Origin: Saccharothrix algeriensis
GTDB lineage: Bacteria; Actinomycetota; Actinomycetes; Mycobacteriales; Pseudonocardiaceae
DNA: 64,000 bases
NCBI RefSeq assembly: GCF_016907655.1
Contig: NZ_JAFBCL010000001.1
Coordinates: 3,010,001-3,074,000, forward strand
Direction of reading: 5' to 3'
Shown: positions 1 through 7,918 of the stretch, piece by piece
Layout of the letters: the number at the start of each line of letters is the position of its first letter
Numbering within the stretch: the stretch's first letter is position 1
Translations under genes and position numbers: made by a program
The notes under the pieces: generated by a model
What the model saw: only the letters and a program-made list of their open reading frames with translations
Database searches by the model: none
Told to the model about the DNA's origin: nothing

Positions 1-314
1 CGGGGAGAGTTCCCACGACGCCCGGCACGGCCAAGTCGGTGGTGCCGCCCCCGCCGCCGACCACGGCGACGGGGACCGGTGGAACGAGGTCGGCCCGGAT
101 CACCTGGTCGGCCCCGATCATTCAGCCGATCGAGACCACCCGACCGGCGATGAGCACTCGGCCGGCCCGGACCACTCGACCGAGTAAGGCCGGGCGGCCG
201 GAGCGGAACCGGCGGAGGGCCACCGGGCCGGCGGCGAGCCGATCGGGAGCGCCCGGCCGGCCACCGGACGAGCTGCTGCCCGATGACCGGCCGGCCGGCG
301 GCGAGCCGGCCGAC
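1..314. other. Left edge, no gene supported
   Basis: This stretch is very GC-rich and low in complexity, with many CGG/CCG words. Both strands stay open over parts of it, but no reading frame shows a recognisable domain or a convincing ribosome binding site. It lies 3' of the primase-like gene. Nothing else is supported. Confidence 0.5.
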
Positions 315-947
315 CTACCCGACGGCGAGCCGACCGGCGGTCAGCTGATCGGCGGACTCGTGCACGACGGCCTCGGCCAAGGCGTCCTGCACGACGCCGA
401 GGCGGGGCAGCCGCCACGCGCAGATCTGCGGCTTGACCCGCCAGTGGACGACGCCGTGCTGGAAGGGCGTCGGCGGCAGCGGGACGTGCTCGCCCTGGCC
501 GTAGTGGTGGACGTCGTGGCGGGAGCCGTGGTCGGCGACCCAGTCGGCGGACACCTGCGGCCCGGTGGCGACCAGGAACATCCAGCGGCCCGAGGGCGTC
601 GCCGCGATCGGCACCGGGACCCCGGCCGCCCGCAGCGCCACGGCGGCCCGCCGGCCGAGGTCGGCGTCGACCTCGATGGCGTCCACGCCGTGCCCGGTGG
701 CCAGCAGGATGCTGTAGGAGTGCCCGGCCCACCAGGTGGCGACCTCGTCCGCGCCGGTGCCGACGCGCTCCTGCCAGTCGTGGTGCACCGGGGTCGGGCC
801 GTCGTGCTCGGCGCCTTCCCGACCGGCCCACCGCGCACCCGCCGGATAGGCGCCCGGCAGCACAGGCCACCCGTGCCACGCGAGGTTGACCGCCTCGGCG
901 CGCAGCTCGATGCGGAAGGCCCCGCGCCAGCTATCCGACCACTCCAT
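315..947 (-). CDS. Bifunctional DNA primase/polymerase (Prim-Pol) N-terminal domain protein
   Basis: A 210-residue protein that matches the stand-alone Prim-Pol N-terminal domain common in actinomycetes. The family is related to archaeal/plasmid primase-polymerases, but many short chromosomal members have no tested activity. The acidic metal-site motif IEVDAD lies at residues 91-96, followed by TPSGRWMFLV (117-126) and a His-rich stretch near 143-149. No helicase or C-terminal primase domain follows, so it is much shorter than full plasmid Prim-Pols. The ATG at 947 is chosen because GGAGG lies upstream (about 958-962) and homology begins there; longer readings have no site. It sits alone, facing away from the pilus operon. 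The fold is fairly sure; the cellular role is unknown. Confidence 0.75.
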   Translation of the reverse strand: MEWSDSWRGAFRIELRAEAVNLAWHGWPVLPGAYPAGARWAGREGAEHDGPTPVHHDWQERVGTGADEVATWWAGHSYSILLATGHGVDAIEVDADLGRRAAVALRAAGVPVPIAATPSGRWMFLVATGPQVSADWVADHGSRHDVHHYGQGEHVPLPPTPFQHGVVHWRVKPQICAWRLPRLGVVQDALAEAVVHESADQLTAGRLAVG

Positions 948-1051
948 CTTCCGTTCGCCTCCTAGGAAACCCACGACACCGTGCCGGGTTCTTCGGCACC
1001 GCGTCGGTGCCGCCACTCGAACTAACGACATGACCGGGACTCCTGGTAAGC

Positions 1052-1068
1052 ACCAGTCGACAACTGGT
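1052..1068. promoter_or_regulatory. Inverted repeat upstream of the Prim-Pol gene
   Basis: ACCAGT-CGACA-ACTGGT is a perfect 6-bp-arm inverted repeat about 105 bp upstream of the Prim-Pol start. It lies in the 272-bp gap (948-1219) between that gene and the 3' end of the pilus operon. It could be an operator for the Prim-Pol gene. No clear -10/-35 pair was identified, so this is only a candidate. Confidence 0.3.
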
Positions 1069-1219
1069 AGGTACGGAACGGCGAACGCCGGTCCGCCGGA
1101 CGGCCGACAGAACCCGCGCAACCCGGCCGGCCACCGCCGGACCAGCCCCCGGCGCCCGAGTGAGCCCGCTCACCGCCGCAAGGCGACCGCTCGTCGCGTC
1201 GGAGCGGCGAAAAGCTCGG

Positions 1220-1564
1220 TCACCCTTCACCCGGGCCGGCCCGGGCACGCGCGCCCGGCGCACCGACCACCGAATCAGGACCGCTCACCTCGACCACCAC
1301 CTCCCACCCGGAAACGTCGCAGCCCACCAACCGCACTCCCATCCGCTCGGCCACCCAGGCGGCCCTCCCGCACGCGTGCCGGCTCCCGTCGACCAGCCAC
1401 CCGGCCGCCGCCACGGCCGCGAGGTCAGCCGCGGCAGCGGCGCGGTGCCGAGCGATCACCACCTCCCCGAGCCACACCCCGAACACGACGAGGGAGCACA
1501 ACACCCCCATCACCGCGACCGCGACGACCGACGCCACCCCGCGGTCATCACCCACCAACGACAC
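1220..1564 (-). CDS. TadE-like/Rv3654c-type pilus-neighbourhood protein
   Basis: A 114-residue protein whose N-terminus (GDDRGVASVVAVAVMG) is a typical TadE/TadG class III signal: a short polar leader, then one hydrophobic segment at about residues 8-33. The rest is an extracytoplasmic domain with two cysteines. The position as last gene of the minus-strand tad operon matches Rv3654c, the 'helicase/secretion neighbourhood TadE-like' family. The start is uncertain: GTG at 1564 and TTG at 1567 both work, with a weak GGGGTG upstream. A 170-bp gap of tandem repeats separates it from the TadE gene before it, so it may have its own translation signals. Role inferred: minor pilin or pseudopilin. Confidence 0.7.
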   Translation of the reverse strand: MSLVGDDRGVASVVAVAVMGVLCSLVVFGVWLGEVVIARHRAAAAADLAAVAAAGWLVDGSRHACGRAAWVAERMGVRLVGCDVSGWEVVVEVSGPDSVVGAPGARARAGPGEG

Positions 1565-1600
1565 CAACCCGTCACCCCGCTCTCACCACCACCTCGCCCA

Positions 1601-1735
1601 AGCCCTCCACCCGCCCAAGCCACCGCCGGCCCGAGCCGCCTACCCGCCCAAGCCACCACCCGCCCGAGCCGCCTACTCCCTCAAGCCACCACCTGCCCGA
1701 GCCGCCTGCCCGCCCGAGCCGCCGTTCCACCTCCC
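1601..1735. repeat. Imperfect short tandem repeats between two tadE-like genes
   Basis: The gap between the two TadE-like genes is filled by degenerate tandem copies of a unit close to CCACCxCCCGCCCGAGCCGC (about 18-30 bp, alternating 'cccaagccaccac' and 'cccgagccgcct'). The repeats end before both coding regions. They look like a GC-rich minisatellite that grew by slippage. No hairpin terminator is evident. Confidence 0.6.
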
Positions 1736-1738
1736 CGA

Positions 1739-2155
1739 TCACCGGCGCACCGGTTGCCGTTCCTCCTCGGCGACGCCGGGCTCCAGCACGGCGTAGGCCC
1801 GGGACCGCACGTCGACCAGGGAACGCCGCGCGGTGACCTCGACCCACGCCGTGTCGCCGTCCTGCCGGACGACCAGCTCGGCCCCCGCCGGCGCGATGGC
1901 CGCGACCACCGACGACGCCCGCGCCGCCTCACCGCGGGCGACCAGTCGAGCGGCCTCGCGGGCGGCGTCCGTGCACCGGAGCTGCCCGACCACCGCCATG
2001 ACCACCTCGGCCCCGAGCACGACGAACGCGAGCACCCCGCAGATGGCCAGTGCCGCCTCCACCGTCACCGCGCCGCGGTCCCCCAGCCCCGACCGCCCGC
2101 GCGCGGACCGGTTCTCCCCGGCCACCGCGGGGGTCGGCGGATCGCCGGAGGTCAC
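1739..2155 (-). CDS. TadE family type IV/Flp pilus minor pilin
   Basis: A 138-residue protein. After a polar leader of about 28 residues it shows the TadE signature RGAVTVEAALAICGVLAFVV: a Glu in position +5-like context inside a single membrane segment (about 29-52). A mostly beta-rich exported domain follows. The match is to Rv3655c-type TadE proteins, minor pilins of the Tad/Flp system processed by a TadV-like prepilin peptidase. The GTG start at 2155 overlaps the stop of the DUF4244 pilin gene (GTGA), so the two are translationally coupled. The family call is strong; pilus assembly in this host is inferred. Confidence 0.8.
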   Translation of the reverse strand: MTSGDPPTPAVAGENRSARGRSGLGDRGAVTVEAALAICGVLAFVVLGAEVVMAVVGQLRCTDAAREAARLVARGEAARASSVVAAIAPAGAELVVRQDGDTAWVEVTARRSLVDVRSRAYAVLEPGVAEEERQPVRR

Positions 2156-2304
2156 GTGCCGACCGTCAGCGCCCGCTCCACCAGCCCGCGCAGCTGTTCT
2201 GCCACCCAGTCACCGCCGAGCAGCAACAGCAGCACCGTCGCGAGCCCGGCCGCCGCCAGCGTGCCGATGGCGTACTCCGCGGTGGTCATCCCCTTGTCAT
2301 CCAT
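2152..2304 (-). CDS. DUF4244 pilin-like protein (Flp-type major pilin candidate)
   Basis: A 50-residue protein beginning MDDKGMTTAEYAIGTLAAAG. It has a short charged leader ending in G-M-T-T-A-E-Y, the Flp-pilin processing and Glu-Tyr motif, followed by one hydrophobic helix. This is the actinobacterial DUF4244 family, equivalent to Rv3656c in the syntenic mycobacterial locus. It is the best candidate for the main pilus subunit. The ATG at 2304 is preceded by AGGAAAGGGTG. The gene sits 115 bp after tadC, leaving room for its own promoter, as is usual for a major pilin that must be made in excess. Confidence 0.85.
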   Translation of the reverse strand: MDDKGMTTAEYAIGTLAAAGLATVLLLLLGGDWVAEQLRGLVERALTVGT

Positions 2305-2419
2305 CAAGTTCACCCTTTCCTGTAGTCCTTTGTGGATAGTCGTCACCACTCGTGCCCGTTCTCCGCTCTCCGACCGGACGTCCACCGGTCCGTGCTTCAC
2401 CACTCCGCGCCACGCGCGT

Positions 2420-2974
2420 TCACCACCGCCCGCCCACCTGCTCGGCCAGCCCGATCACCACCGGCAGGACGCCCAGGCACAGGAACGCGGGCAGGAAGCA
2501 CAGCGCCAGCGGCCCTGCGACCAGCACGGCCGCGCGCTGGGCCCGGCTCTCCGACTGGTCGGCGGTGCGGGCCCGGAGGTCCGCCGCCAGGTCGGTCACC
2601 GCTCCCGCCAGCGCCGCACCGGACCGCGCGCTGCGCCGGGCGATGCGGGCGAGGGGCGCCGTGTCCGGGTGGCGCAGGGCAGCGGTCCACGCCGTGGCCG
2701 GGTCCGCGCCCAGTGCCAGCAGGTCACCCACCCGCCGCAGGTGCTCGGCAGGCCCCGGCGGGACACCGGCCAGCACCGCGTCGACCGCCGTCGCCACCGG
2801 CAGGCCGGCGCGGAGGGCGGCGGCCAGCAGGTCCCAGCTCGCCGGCAGCGCGAACGGGTCCGGCGGAGGCGGCTTGGTCCGGGGCGGGCGCCGGGTGGGC
2901 GCGACGAGCCTCCCGAGCACCGCCCGCCGCGGCGGGTGGACCAGCAGCGCCGCCGCCAGCAACAGCAGGATCAC
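2420..2974 (-). CDS. tadC: Type II secretion F family protein, TadC-like
   Basis: A 184-residue membrane protein of the GspF/TadC family, the inner-membrane platform of the pilus assembly machine. It has an N-terminal membrane segment (VILLLLAAALLV), then a helical cytoplasmic T2SSF domain (about residues 45-145), and a C-terminal hydrophobic stretch near 150-180. It is shorter than canonical TadC (about 300 aa), as are its actinobacterial orthologues (Rv3657c type). The GTG start at 2974 overlaps the tadB stop (GTGA), so it is translationally coupled; much longer upstream readings in this frame lie inside tadB and are rejected. Confidence 0.82.
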   Translation of the reverse strand: MILLLLAAALLVHPPRRAVLGRLVAPTRRPPRTKPPPPDPFALPASWDLLAAALRAGLPVATAVDAVLAGVPPGPAEHLRRVGDLLALGADPATAWTAALRHPDTAPLARIARRSARSGAALAGAVTDLAADLRARTADQSESRAQRAAVLVAGPLALCFLPAFLCLGVLPVVIGLAEQVGGRW

Positions 2975-3732
2975 GTCGTCACCTGCCTGGTCAGCCGCGC
3001 GCTCCACCGCAGGCCCGCGCAGATCAGCCCGGCCCCGGCCACCAGGAGGACCTGACCGGCCGCGGTGGACGTCAGCACGCCCAGCGGCCCCGAGCCGGTC
3101 AGCTCGCCCAGCAGCACGCCGAACGCCGGCAACGCCGCCAGCACCGCCGCGCTGGCCCGCGGACCGGCCATGCGGGCGTGGAACTGCCGGGCGAACCCGA
3201 GCCGCTGCCGGAGGTCCTGCCGGACCGCCTCCAGGACGTCGGCCAGCGGCACCCCGTACTCGCTCGACAGCCGCCACGCCCGCGCCAGCCGGCGGGCGTC
3301 GGGATGGGTCAGGGCCGCCTCGACGTCACCACCGCGCGCCGCTGTCGACGCGATCGTGCGGAGGATGCCCGCCGCCGGCGGCTCGGCGTCCTCGGCCGCG
3401 CCCGCCGCGGCCTGGGCCGGGTGGGCGCCGGAGCGCAGTTCGGCCACGAACGCCGACAGCCCCTCGGCGATCGCCGTGGTCGCGGCCAGGCGGGCTCGCT
3501 CCGCACCGCGATCGCGCCAGGCGCGCCACACCGCCAGGGCCACGAGCGCGCCCGCGACCGCCCCGCCGACCCCGAGGAGCAGGCCGAGCACGGCGCCCAG
3601 GGCGACAGCGGCCGGCTGGTTCGGACGGCGCGGGCGGACCCTCCGGCACCGCCTGCCCCGCAACCGGTGCAGCCGCCCCGCCGCCGACGGCGGCAACACC
3701 AGCAGGGCAGCCGCCAGCAGCAGCGGGATCAC
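2971..3732 (-). CDS. tadB: Type II secretion F family protein, TadB-like
   Basis: A 253-residue GspF/TadB-type inner-membrane protein. Two membrane segments lie in the first 70 residues (IPLLLAAALLVLP and AVLGLLLGVGGAVAGALVALAV). A cytoplasmic helical T2SSF domain follows, with the motif SSEYGVPLADVLEAV, and another pair of hydrophobic helices near the C-terminus. It pairs with TadC to form the platform that the TadA ATPase acts on. The ATG at 3732 overlaps the tadA stop as ATGA. It matches Rv3658c by position and size. Confidence 0.85.
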   Translation of the reverse strand: MIPLLLAAALLVLPPSAAGRLHRLRGRRCRRVRPRRPNQPAAVALGAVLGLLLGVGGAVAGALVALAVWRAWRDRGAERARLAATTAIAEGLSAFVAELRSGAHPAQAAAGAAEDAEPPAAGILRTIASTAARGGDVEAALTHPDARRLARAWRLSSEYGVPLADVLEAVRQDLRQRLGFARQFHARMAGPRASAAVLAALPAFGVLLGELTGSGPLGVLTSTAAGQVLLVAGAGLICAGLRWSARLTRQVTT

Positions 3733-4871
3733 GGCTCACCCGCCGACGCCGCGTCGATGAGGCCCCGGAGCGCTTCGCCCGCCGGCTGCCACCCGCCGGC
3801 CCGCCGCCACGCCGTCCGGACCAGCAGGGTGTCGTGCCGCCGCTCGAACACCCCGATCTCGGCGAGCCGACGCCCTCGCTCCGTGCGGCGCATGTGCAGG
3901 ACCACCTTGACCGCGGCGGCCAGTTGGCTGTGCAGCGCCCGCCGGTCCAGCCCGCCCAACGCCGCCAGGGCCTCCAGGCGGGCGGGCACCTCGGCGGGCG
4001 AGTTGGCGTGCAGCGTGCCCGCGCCGCCGTCGTGGCCGGTGTTGAACGCGGTGAGGAGGTCCACCACCTCCGCGCCGCGCACCTCGCCCACGACGATCCG
4101 GTCCGGCCGCATCCGCAGCGCCTGCCGGACCAGGTCGCGCACCGTGATCCGCCCCGCGCCCTCGACGTTCGCGCCGCGCGCCAGCAGGCGGACGAACTGC
4201 GGGTGGTCGGGCTCCAGCTCGCCGGCGTCCTCCACGCAGACCACGCGCTGGTCGTGCGGCACGCAGCCGAGCAGCGCCGCGAGCAGCGTCGTCTTGCCCG
4301 AGCCCGTGCCGCCCACCACCAGGAACGCCAGCCTCGCCCGCACGATGGCGCGCAGCAGCCCGGCCGTCGCGCGGTCGAACGTCCCGCGCTCCGCCAGCGC
4401 CGCCAGGTCGTGCGCGGCGGGCCGCAGGACCCGCAGGGACAGGCAGGTCGACGGGGTGATCGGCGGCAGGACGGCGTGCAGCCGCACCGAACCCGGCAGC
4501 CAGCCGTCGACGTAGGGCATCGCGTCGTCCAGCCGCCTGCCCGCCTCGACGGCCAGCCGTTGGGCGAGGCGGCGCACGGCCTGCTCGTCCGCGAACACGA
4601 CACCGGTGCGCCGCAGGCCCTCGGCGCCGTCGACCCACACCTGGTCCGGCCCCGTGACCAGCACGTCGGTCGTCCCCGGATCGCGCAGCAGCGGCTCCAG
4701 CGGGCCCGCGCCGCCGAACTCCTGCCGCACCAGGGCCAGCGCCCGCTCGAGGTCCTCCTGGCAGACCACCCCGCCGGCTTCGCTGCGCACCACCGCCGCG
4801 ACCGACGCCGAGGTCAGCTCGACGCCGCCGTCCGCCATCCGCCGGCGGACCCGCTCCACGAGTTCGTTCAC
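3729..4871 (-). CDS. tadA: TadA family conjugal transfer-associated/pilus assembly ATPase
   Basis: A 380-residue secretion ATPase of the VirB11/GspE-like TadA family that powers Flp/Tad pilus assembly at the inner membrane. The Walker A motif GGTGSGKTT is at residues 187-195. An Asp box (CVEDAGELEPDH) and the Walker B-like RIVVGEVRG follow, then the His box GAGTLHANSP. The N-terminal about 150 residues are the usual ATPase-associated NTD. Length agrees with Rv3659c, its positional equivalent. It is the first pilus gene proper, 69 bp after ssd and overlapping tadB. No damaged motif is seen. Confidence 0.92.
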   Translation of the reverse strand: MNELVERVRRRMADGGVELTSASVAAVVRSEAGGVVCQEDLERALALVRQEFGGAGPLEPLLRDPGTTDVLVTGPDQVWVDGAEGLRRTGVVFADEQAVRRLAQRLAVEAGRRLDDAMPYVDGWLPGSVRLHAVLPPITPSTCLSLRVLRPAAHDLAALAERGTFDRATAGLLRAIVRARLAFLVVGGTGSGKTTLLAALLGCVPHDQRVVCVEDAGELEPDHPQFVRLLARGANVEGAGRITVRDLVRQALRMRPDRIVVGEVRGAEVVDLLTAFNTGHDGGAGTLHANSPAEVPARLEALAALGGLDRRALHSQLAAAVKVVLHMRRTERGRRLAEIGVFERRHDTLLVRTAWRRAGGWQPAGEALRGLIDAASAGEP

Positions 4872-4940
4872 GACCCGCCTCCACGCCGGCCGGCGGGCTG
4901 AGGCGCGGCGCGCAAGCGGTCGCGCGCCCCGCGAGCGCGG

Positions 4941-6038
4941 TCACCCACGGCTCGCCCCCGCCAGCCGGGCCTCCTGCGGAGGTTGGTTCTCCCGCTCCCG
5001 CAGGGCGGCCAGCACGCTGCGGGCCGCGACCGCCAGCGGGCCCTGCCGGTGAACCGGGAACCGGCCCTGGTCCAGGGCCGTGTCCAGGCGGCGCTCCGGC
5101 CGCATGGTGGCGAGCACGGGGACGCCGACCGCCCTGGCCACCTGGCGGGCCCGGATGCCGGTCGGCGCCGGGCCGCGCACCACGGCCTGGACCGCGACGC
5201 CCCGGTCGGCCACCTGGACGGCCACGCGCCGCGCCGCCGCGCAGGCCCGCAGCCGCGCCGGGACGACCAGCACCGCCAGGTCCGAGCGGTCGAGGGCCGC
5301 GGCGGCGGCCGGCGACAGCCCGCGGGGCACGTCGCAGATCACCGTCTCCCCCGCCCGCCGGCCCGCCTCCACCACCGCCGCGACGGCCTGCGCCGTCGGG
5401 TCCGGGCCGGTGCGCGCGCACGACAGGAAGCTCAGCCGGCCCCGGCCGCGGGTGCGCGAGGGCAGCGCCGCCCGCAGCTCGGCGACCGGCACCCGGCCGC
5501 CGGTCAGGGACAGGTCGGCCCACCGCCTGCCGGGCTCGTGCTCCGCGCCGAGGGCCAGGTCGAGCCCGCCGCCCAGCGGGTCGCAGTCGACCAGCAGGCC
5601 CCGGCCGCCGGCGGCCAGCACCGCCTGGCCCACGGCGGCGGCCAGCACCGACGCTCCCGCGCCGCCGCAGCCACCCAGGACCGACAGCACCCGGCCGCCG
5701 CCGGCGGGCGACTCCACCAGGTCGGACAGGACCTCGGGCAACCGGGCGGAGGGCAGCTCGACGACCTGCTCGACGCCCAACCGCACGGCCGGCGGCCACG
5801 TCTCGGGCGGCGGCGGGCCGGTGGAGACCACGAGCACGCCGGGCCGCCGGGGCAGGGCCTCCCGGGCGCACGAGGCCGCCGCGGCGGCGTCCAGGACCAC
5901 GGCGGGAGCGGCCTGCCAGCGGGCGCGCAGGGCGGGCACGTCGGGCACGCGCTCCACCTCGCAGCCGGCGACGGCCGCGGCGTGCAGCACCTCATCCAGC
6001 AGGGGGCTCTCGGACACCATGGCCAGCAGTCGGTTCAC
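4941..6038 (-). CDS. ssd: Septum site-determining protein Ssd (MinD/CpaE-like)
   Basis: A 365-residue MinD/ParA-superfamily protein. The N-terminal about 115 residues form a receiver-like region, as in CpaE. A P-loop-like motif LGGCGGAGASVLA at 121-133 follows, with a second conserved block GLLVDCDPLGGGLD (147-160). As in the actinobacterial Ssd family, the usual P-loop lysine is absent. Rv3660c, the positional equivalent, affects septum formation when altered; CpaE relatives localise Tad pili. The GTG at 6038 has GAGGAG just upstream; the longer reading from 6092 lacks a site. It heads the tad operon and points away from the 6C RNA. Confidence 0.85.
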   Translation of the reverse strand: MNRLLAMVSESPLLDEVLHAAAVAGCEVERVPDVPALRARWQAAPAVVLDAAAAASCAREALPRRPGVLVVSTGPPPPETWPPAVRLGVEQVVELPSARLPEVLSDLVESPAGGGRVLSVLGGCGGAGASVLAAAVGQAVLAAGGRGLLVDCDPLGGGLDLALGAEHEPGRRWADLSLTGGRVPVAELRAALPSRTRGRGRLSFLSCARTGPDPTAQAVAAVVEAGRRAGETVICDVPRGLSPAAAAALDRSDLAVLVVPARLRACAAARRVAVQVADRGVAVQAVVRGPAPTGIRARQVARAVGVPVLATMRPERRLDTALDQGRFPVHRQGPLAVAARSVLAALRERENQPPQEARLAGASRG

Positions 6039-6289
6039 AGCTCCTCCTCGCGTCGGGTGGTGCCCACGGTCCCAAGCGGTGAGGAAGGCCACAACAGCCC
6101 ATGATCAACATGTGGACAACTCAGAGGCTGTGGACAACTCGAAGCCGCGAATCGGCGGTCTCGACGGCCGAAAGGGCCCGATCGGCTGCCGCGCGGAAGG
6201 GTGAGGAGAAGGGCGCGCGAAGAGGCTCGGAGCGCGGTGGGGATCGGGGAGGGGCGCCGGCGGAAGATCACCCGAACCGGCCCCGGACA

Positions 6290-6378
6290 TGGGACGACCC
6301 CCGCCAGGGGGGAGGGACGGGGGTCGTCATCGGTTCAGTCCCGGGGGGTCGGACTGAACCCGTCCGGTCGAGCCGGAC
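6290..6378 (-). ncRNA. 6C small RNA
   Basis: Read on the minus strand, this segment gives two adjacent stem-loops, each with six cytosines in the loop. The first has 10-bp arms GGTTCAGTCC/GGACTGAACC (6332-6341 with 6351-6360) and loop GACCCCCCG. The second has 11-bp arms GACGACCCCCG/CGGGGGTCGTC (about 6293-6303 with 6318-6328) and CCCCCC in the loop. A smaller hairpin (6362-6378) lies at the 5' end. A good -10 hexamer TACAGT (6385-6390, minus) places the start near 6378. The paired C-loops define the actinobacterial 6C RNA family. The location between ssd and the Rv3661-like gene is exactly that of M. tuberculosis 6C/B11. The ends are approximate. It is thought to act by pairing with G-rich mRNA sites. 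Confidence 0.88.
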
Positions 6379-6526
6379 CCGTCTACTGTATCCCCACGGG
6401 GCGGGGTCATGCGTGTCTTCCGTTAGAGGGACACGGAAAATTCGGTAGACCGCATCACTGTGAGTTCGTAAAGCGGCGAATAACGGTTGCCGACCGGCTC
6501 GCCGAACGCGCCCTTAAGCTGGCGCC

Positions 6527-7339
6527 GTGACCGAGCACGCCACCGAAGGCAGCAGAGTCGCCGCGTTCTTCGACCTGGACAAGACGGTCATCGCCAAGTC
6601 GAGCACGCTGGCGTTCAGCCGGCCCTTCTTCCAAGAGGGTCTGATCAACCGGCGAGCGGTGCTCAAGAGCGCCTACGCGCAGTTCGTGTTCATGCTGGCC
6701 GGCGCGGACGCCGACCAGATGGACCGGATGCGCTCGCACATCACGGCCCTGTGCGAGGGGTGGGACGTCGAGCAGGTGCGCTCGATCGTGGACGAGACCC
6801 TGCACGACATCGTGGATCCCTTGGTCTACAAGGAAGCCACGCAGCTCATCACCGACCACAAGGCGGAGGGGCACGACGTGGTCGTCGTCTCCGCGTCCGG
6901 CGAGGAGCTGGTCGCGCCCATCTCCTCCATGGTCGGCGCCACGCACAGCGTCGGCACCCGGATGGTCGTCGCCGACGGCCGTTACTCCGGCGAAGTGGGC
7001 TTCTACTGCGCGGGCGAGAACAAGGCCGTCGCGGCCAAGCAGCTCGCCGACGAGCACGAGTACGACCTGGCCCACTGCTACGCCTACTCCGACTCCATCA
7101 CGGACCTGCCGCTGCTGGAGGCCGTCGGGCACCCCACCGCCGTCAACCCCGACCGCGCGCTGCGCAAGGTCGCCGTCTCGCGCGGCTGGCCGGTGCTGAC
7201 GTTCTCGGACCCGGTCTCGCTGCGCGCGCGGATACCGCGGCCGTCGGGCGCGGCGGTGGCGGCCACCGCGATCGGGTTGGGCGCCGCGACCGCAGCCGGT
7301 GTCGCCTGGTACGGATTGCGCCGCCGGCGCCGCAGTTGA
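6527..7339 (+). CDS. HAD-IB family hydrolase (Rv3661/SerB-like phosphatase)
   Basis: A 270-residue HAD phosphatase. Motif I FFDLDKT (14-20) supplies the nucleophile Asp16 and acid/base Asp18. Motif II is VVSASGEE, and motif III/IV lies in YAYSDSITDLPLLE. The helical cap and length match the HAD-IB (SerB-like) family. The C-terminus carries one hydrophobic segment (AAVAATAIGLGAATAAGVAWY) and a basic tail, suggesting membrane attachment. The GTG at 6527 has no ribosome binding site but a TAAGCT box at 6515-6520, so the mRNA is probably leaderless. It sits between the 6C RNA and the Ms1-like locus, as in mycobacteria. The substrate is unknown. Confidence 0.85.
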   Translation: MTEHATEGSRVAAFFDLDKTVIAKSSTLAFSRPFFQEGLINRRAVLKSAYAQFVFMLAGADADQMDRMRSHITALCEGWDVEQVRSIVDETLHDIVDPLVYKEATQLITDHKAEGHDVVVVSASGEELVAPISSMVGATHSVGTRMVVADGRYSGEVGFYCAGENKAVAAKQLADEHEYDLAHCYAYSDSITDLPLLEAVGHPTAVNPDRALRKVAVSRGWPVLTFSDPVSLRARIPRPSGAAVAATAIGLGAATAAGVAWYGLRRRRRS

Positions 7340-7435
7340 TTCACCCGCCGCGATGCCCGGCCGGCGGTACCGGGCTCGCGGGGCGGGGGAAAACACTGTC
7401 AGACAACGACTTCCGCTACTCACGGTCGCTTGACC

Positions 7436-7745
7436 GGTGCACCCCATCGAGCCCTTGCTGTGACGCCGAACACGAACTACAAAGGAGGTGCGGACCTCGG
7501 GTCGGCCAGGGACGGGGCGGAGGAGAAGCGCCGTTCACCCCGACAGAGCTCCGTGCGCGGGCTTCGAGCACCCACGCGCAGCACGCCGCGGGAGGCTTGT
7601 CGTCTAGGGACTGCGTATCGGGACGCCGGACGCCGAGTCCAGGTTGGTACGACACGAGTTGCACGCTTGGTAACTCGAAAGTCCGCGCCGTCGGCCGTGC
7701 CCCCCAGTCACTGGGGGGCACGGCCTGTTTTGCGGCCCTGCCAAC
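7436..7745 (+). ncRNA. Candidate Ms1/MTS2823-type small RNA (ends approximate)
   Basis: The 579-bp gap after the Rv3661-like gene holds no supported ORF but ends in a very strong terminator (7693-7735). In mycobacteria the abundant Ms1 RNA (MTS2823), about 300 nt, lies here and on this strand, just downstream of Rv3661. It binds core RNA polymerase. About 300 nt upstream of the terminator there is a TTGACC box (7430-7435). The interval has many short complementary GC segments and no protein-like frame. The call rests on synteny, length, orientation and terminator; I cannot align the sequence from memory, so the start and the family assignment are inferred. Confidence 0.5.
7693..7741 (+). terminator. 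Perfect-palindrome intrinsic terminator of the Ms1-like transcript
   Basis: A 33-nt perfect palindrome with 16-bp arms (GGCCGTGCCCCCCAGT and its complement around a single central C) is followed at once by TGTTTTG. The U-rich side exists only on the plus strand, so it ends rightward transcription. It is one of the strongest hairpins in the window, out of proportion for a minor gene, which supports an abundant transcript upstream. Confidence 0.85.
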
Positions 7746-7918
7746 GAGAACCCACCGCCGGAACCACTCGAAAGGGTGACCCAGCGGGGCCCGGAATCGT
7801 CGGTGCCCGTCCGCACACTTCCCTCACGGCGCGAATCCGTTGACCCACCACTGTGACGTGGGTAACTTGCCGAATGGGTCCGCGTCGTGGTGGAAGAGTG
7901 CCAAGCAGGGAGGACACC

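Noticed and set aside
39..965. A 308-codon plus-strand frame at the left edge
   Set aside because: It is opposite the Prim-Pol gene and consists of low-complexity residues; the minus-strand frame has the metal-site motif and a ribosome binding site.
2352..4901. An 849-codon plus-strand frame over the tad operon
   Set aside because: It is Arg/Pro/Ala-rich shadow coding caused by GC bias opposite tadA-tadB-tadC; no family match or ribosome binding site.
6332..6378. Hairpins read as a terminator for ssd or the HAD gene
   Set aside because: Both genes point away from this region, so a terminator makes no sense here. The C-rich loops and -10 box fit 6C RNA on the minus strand.
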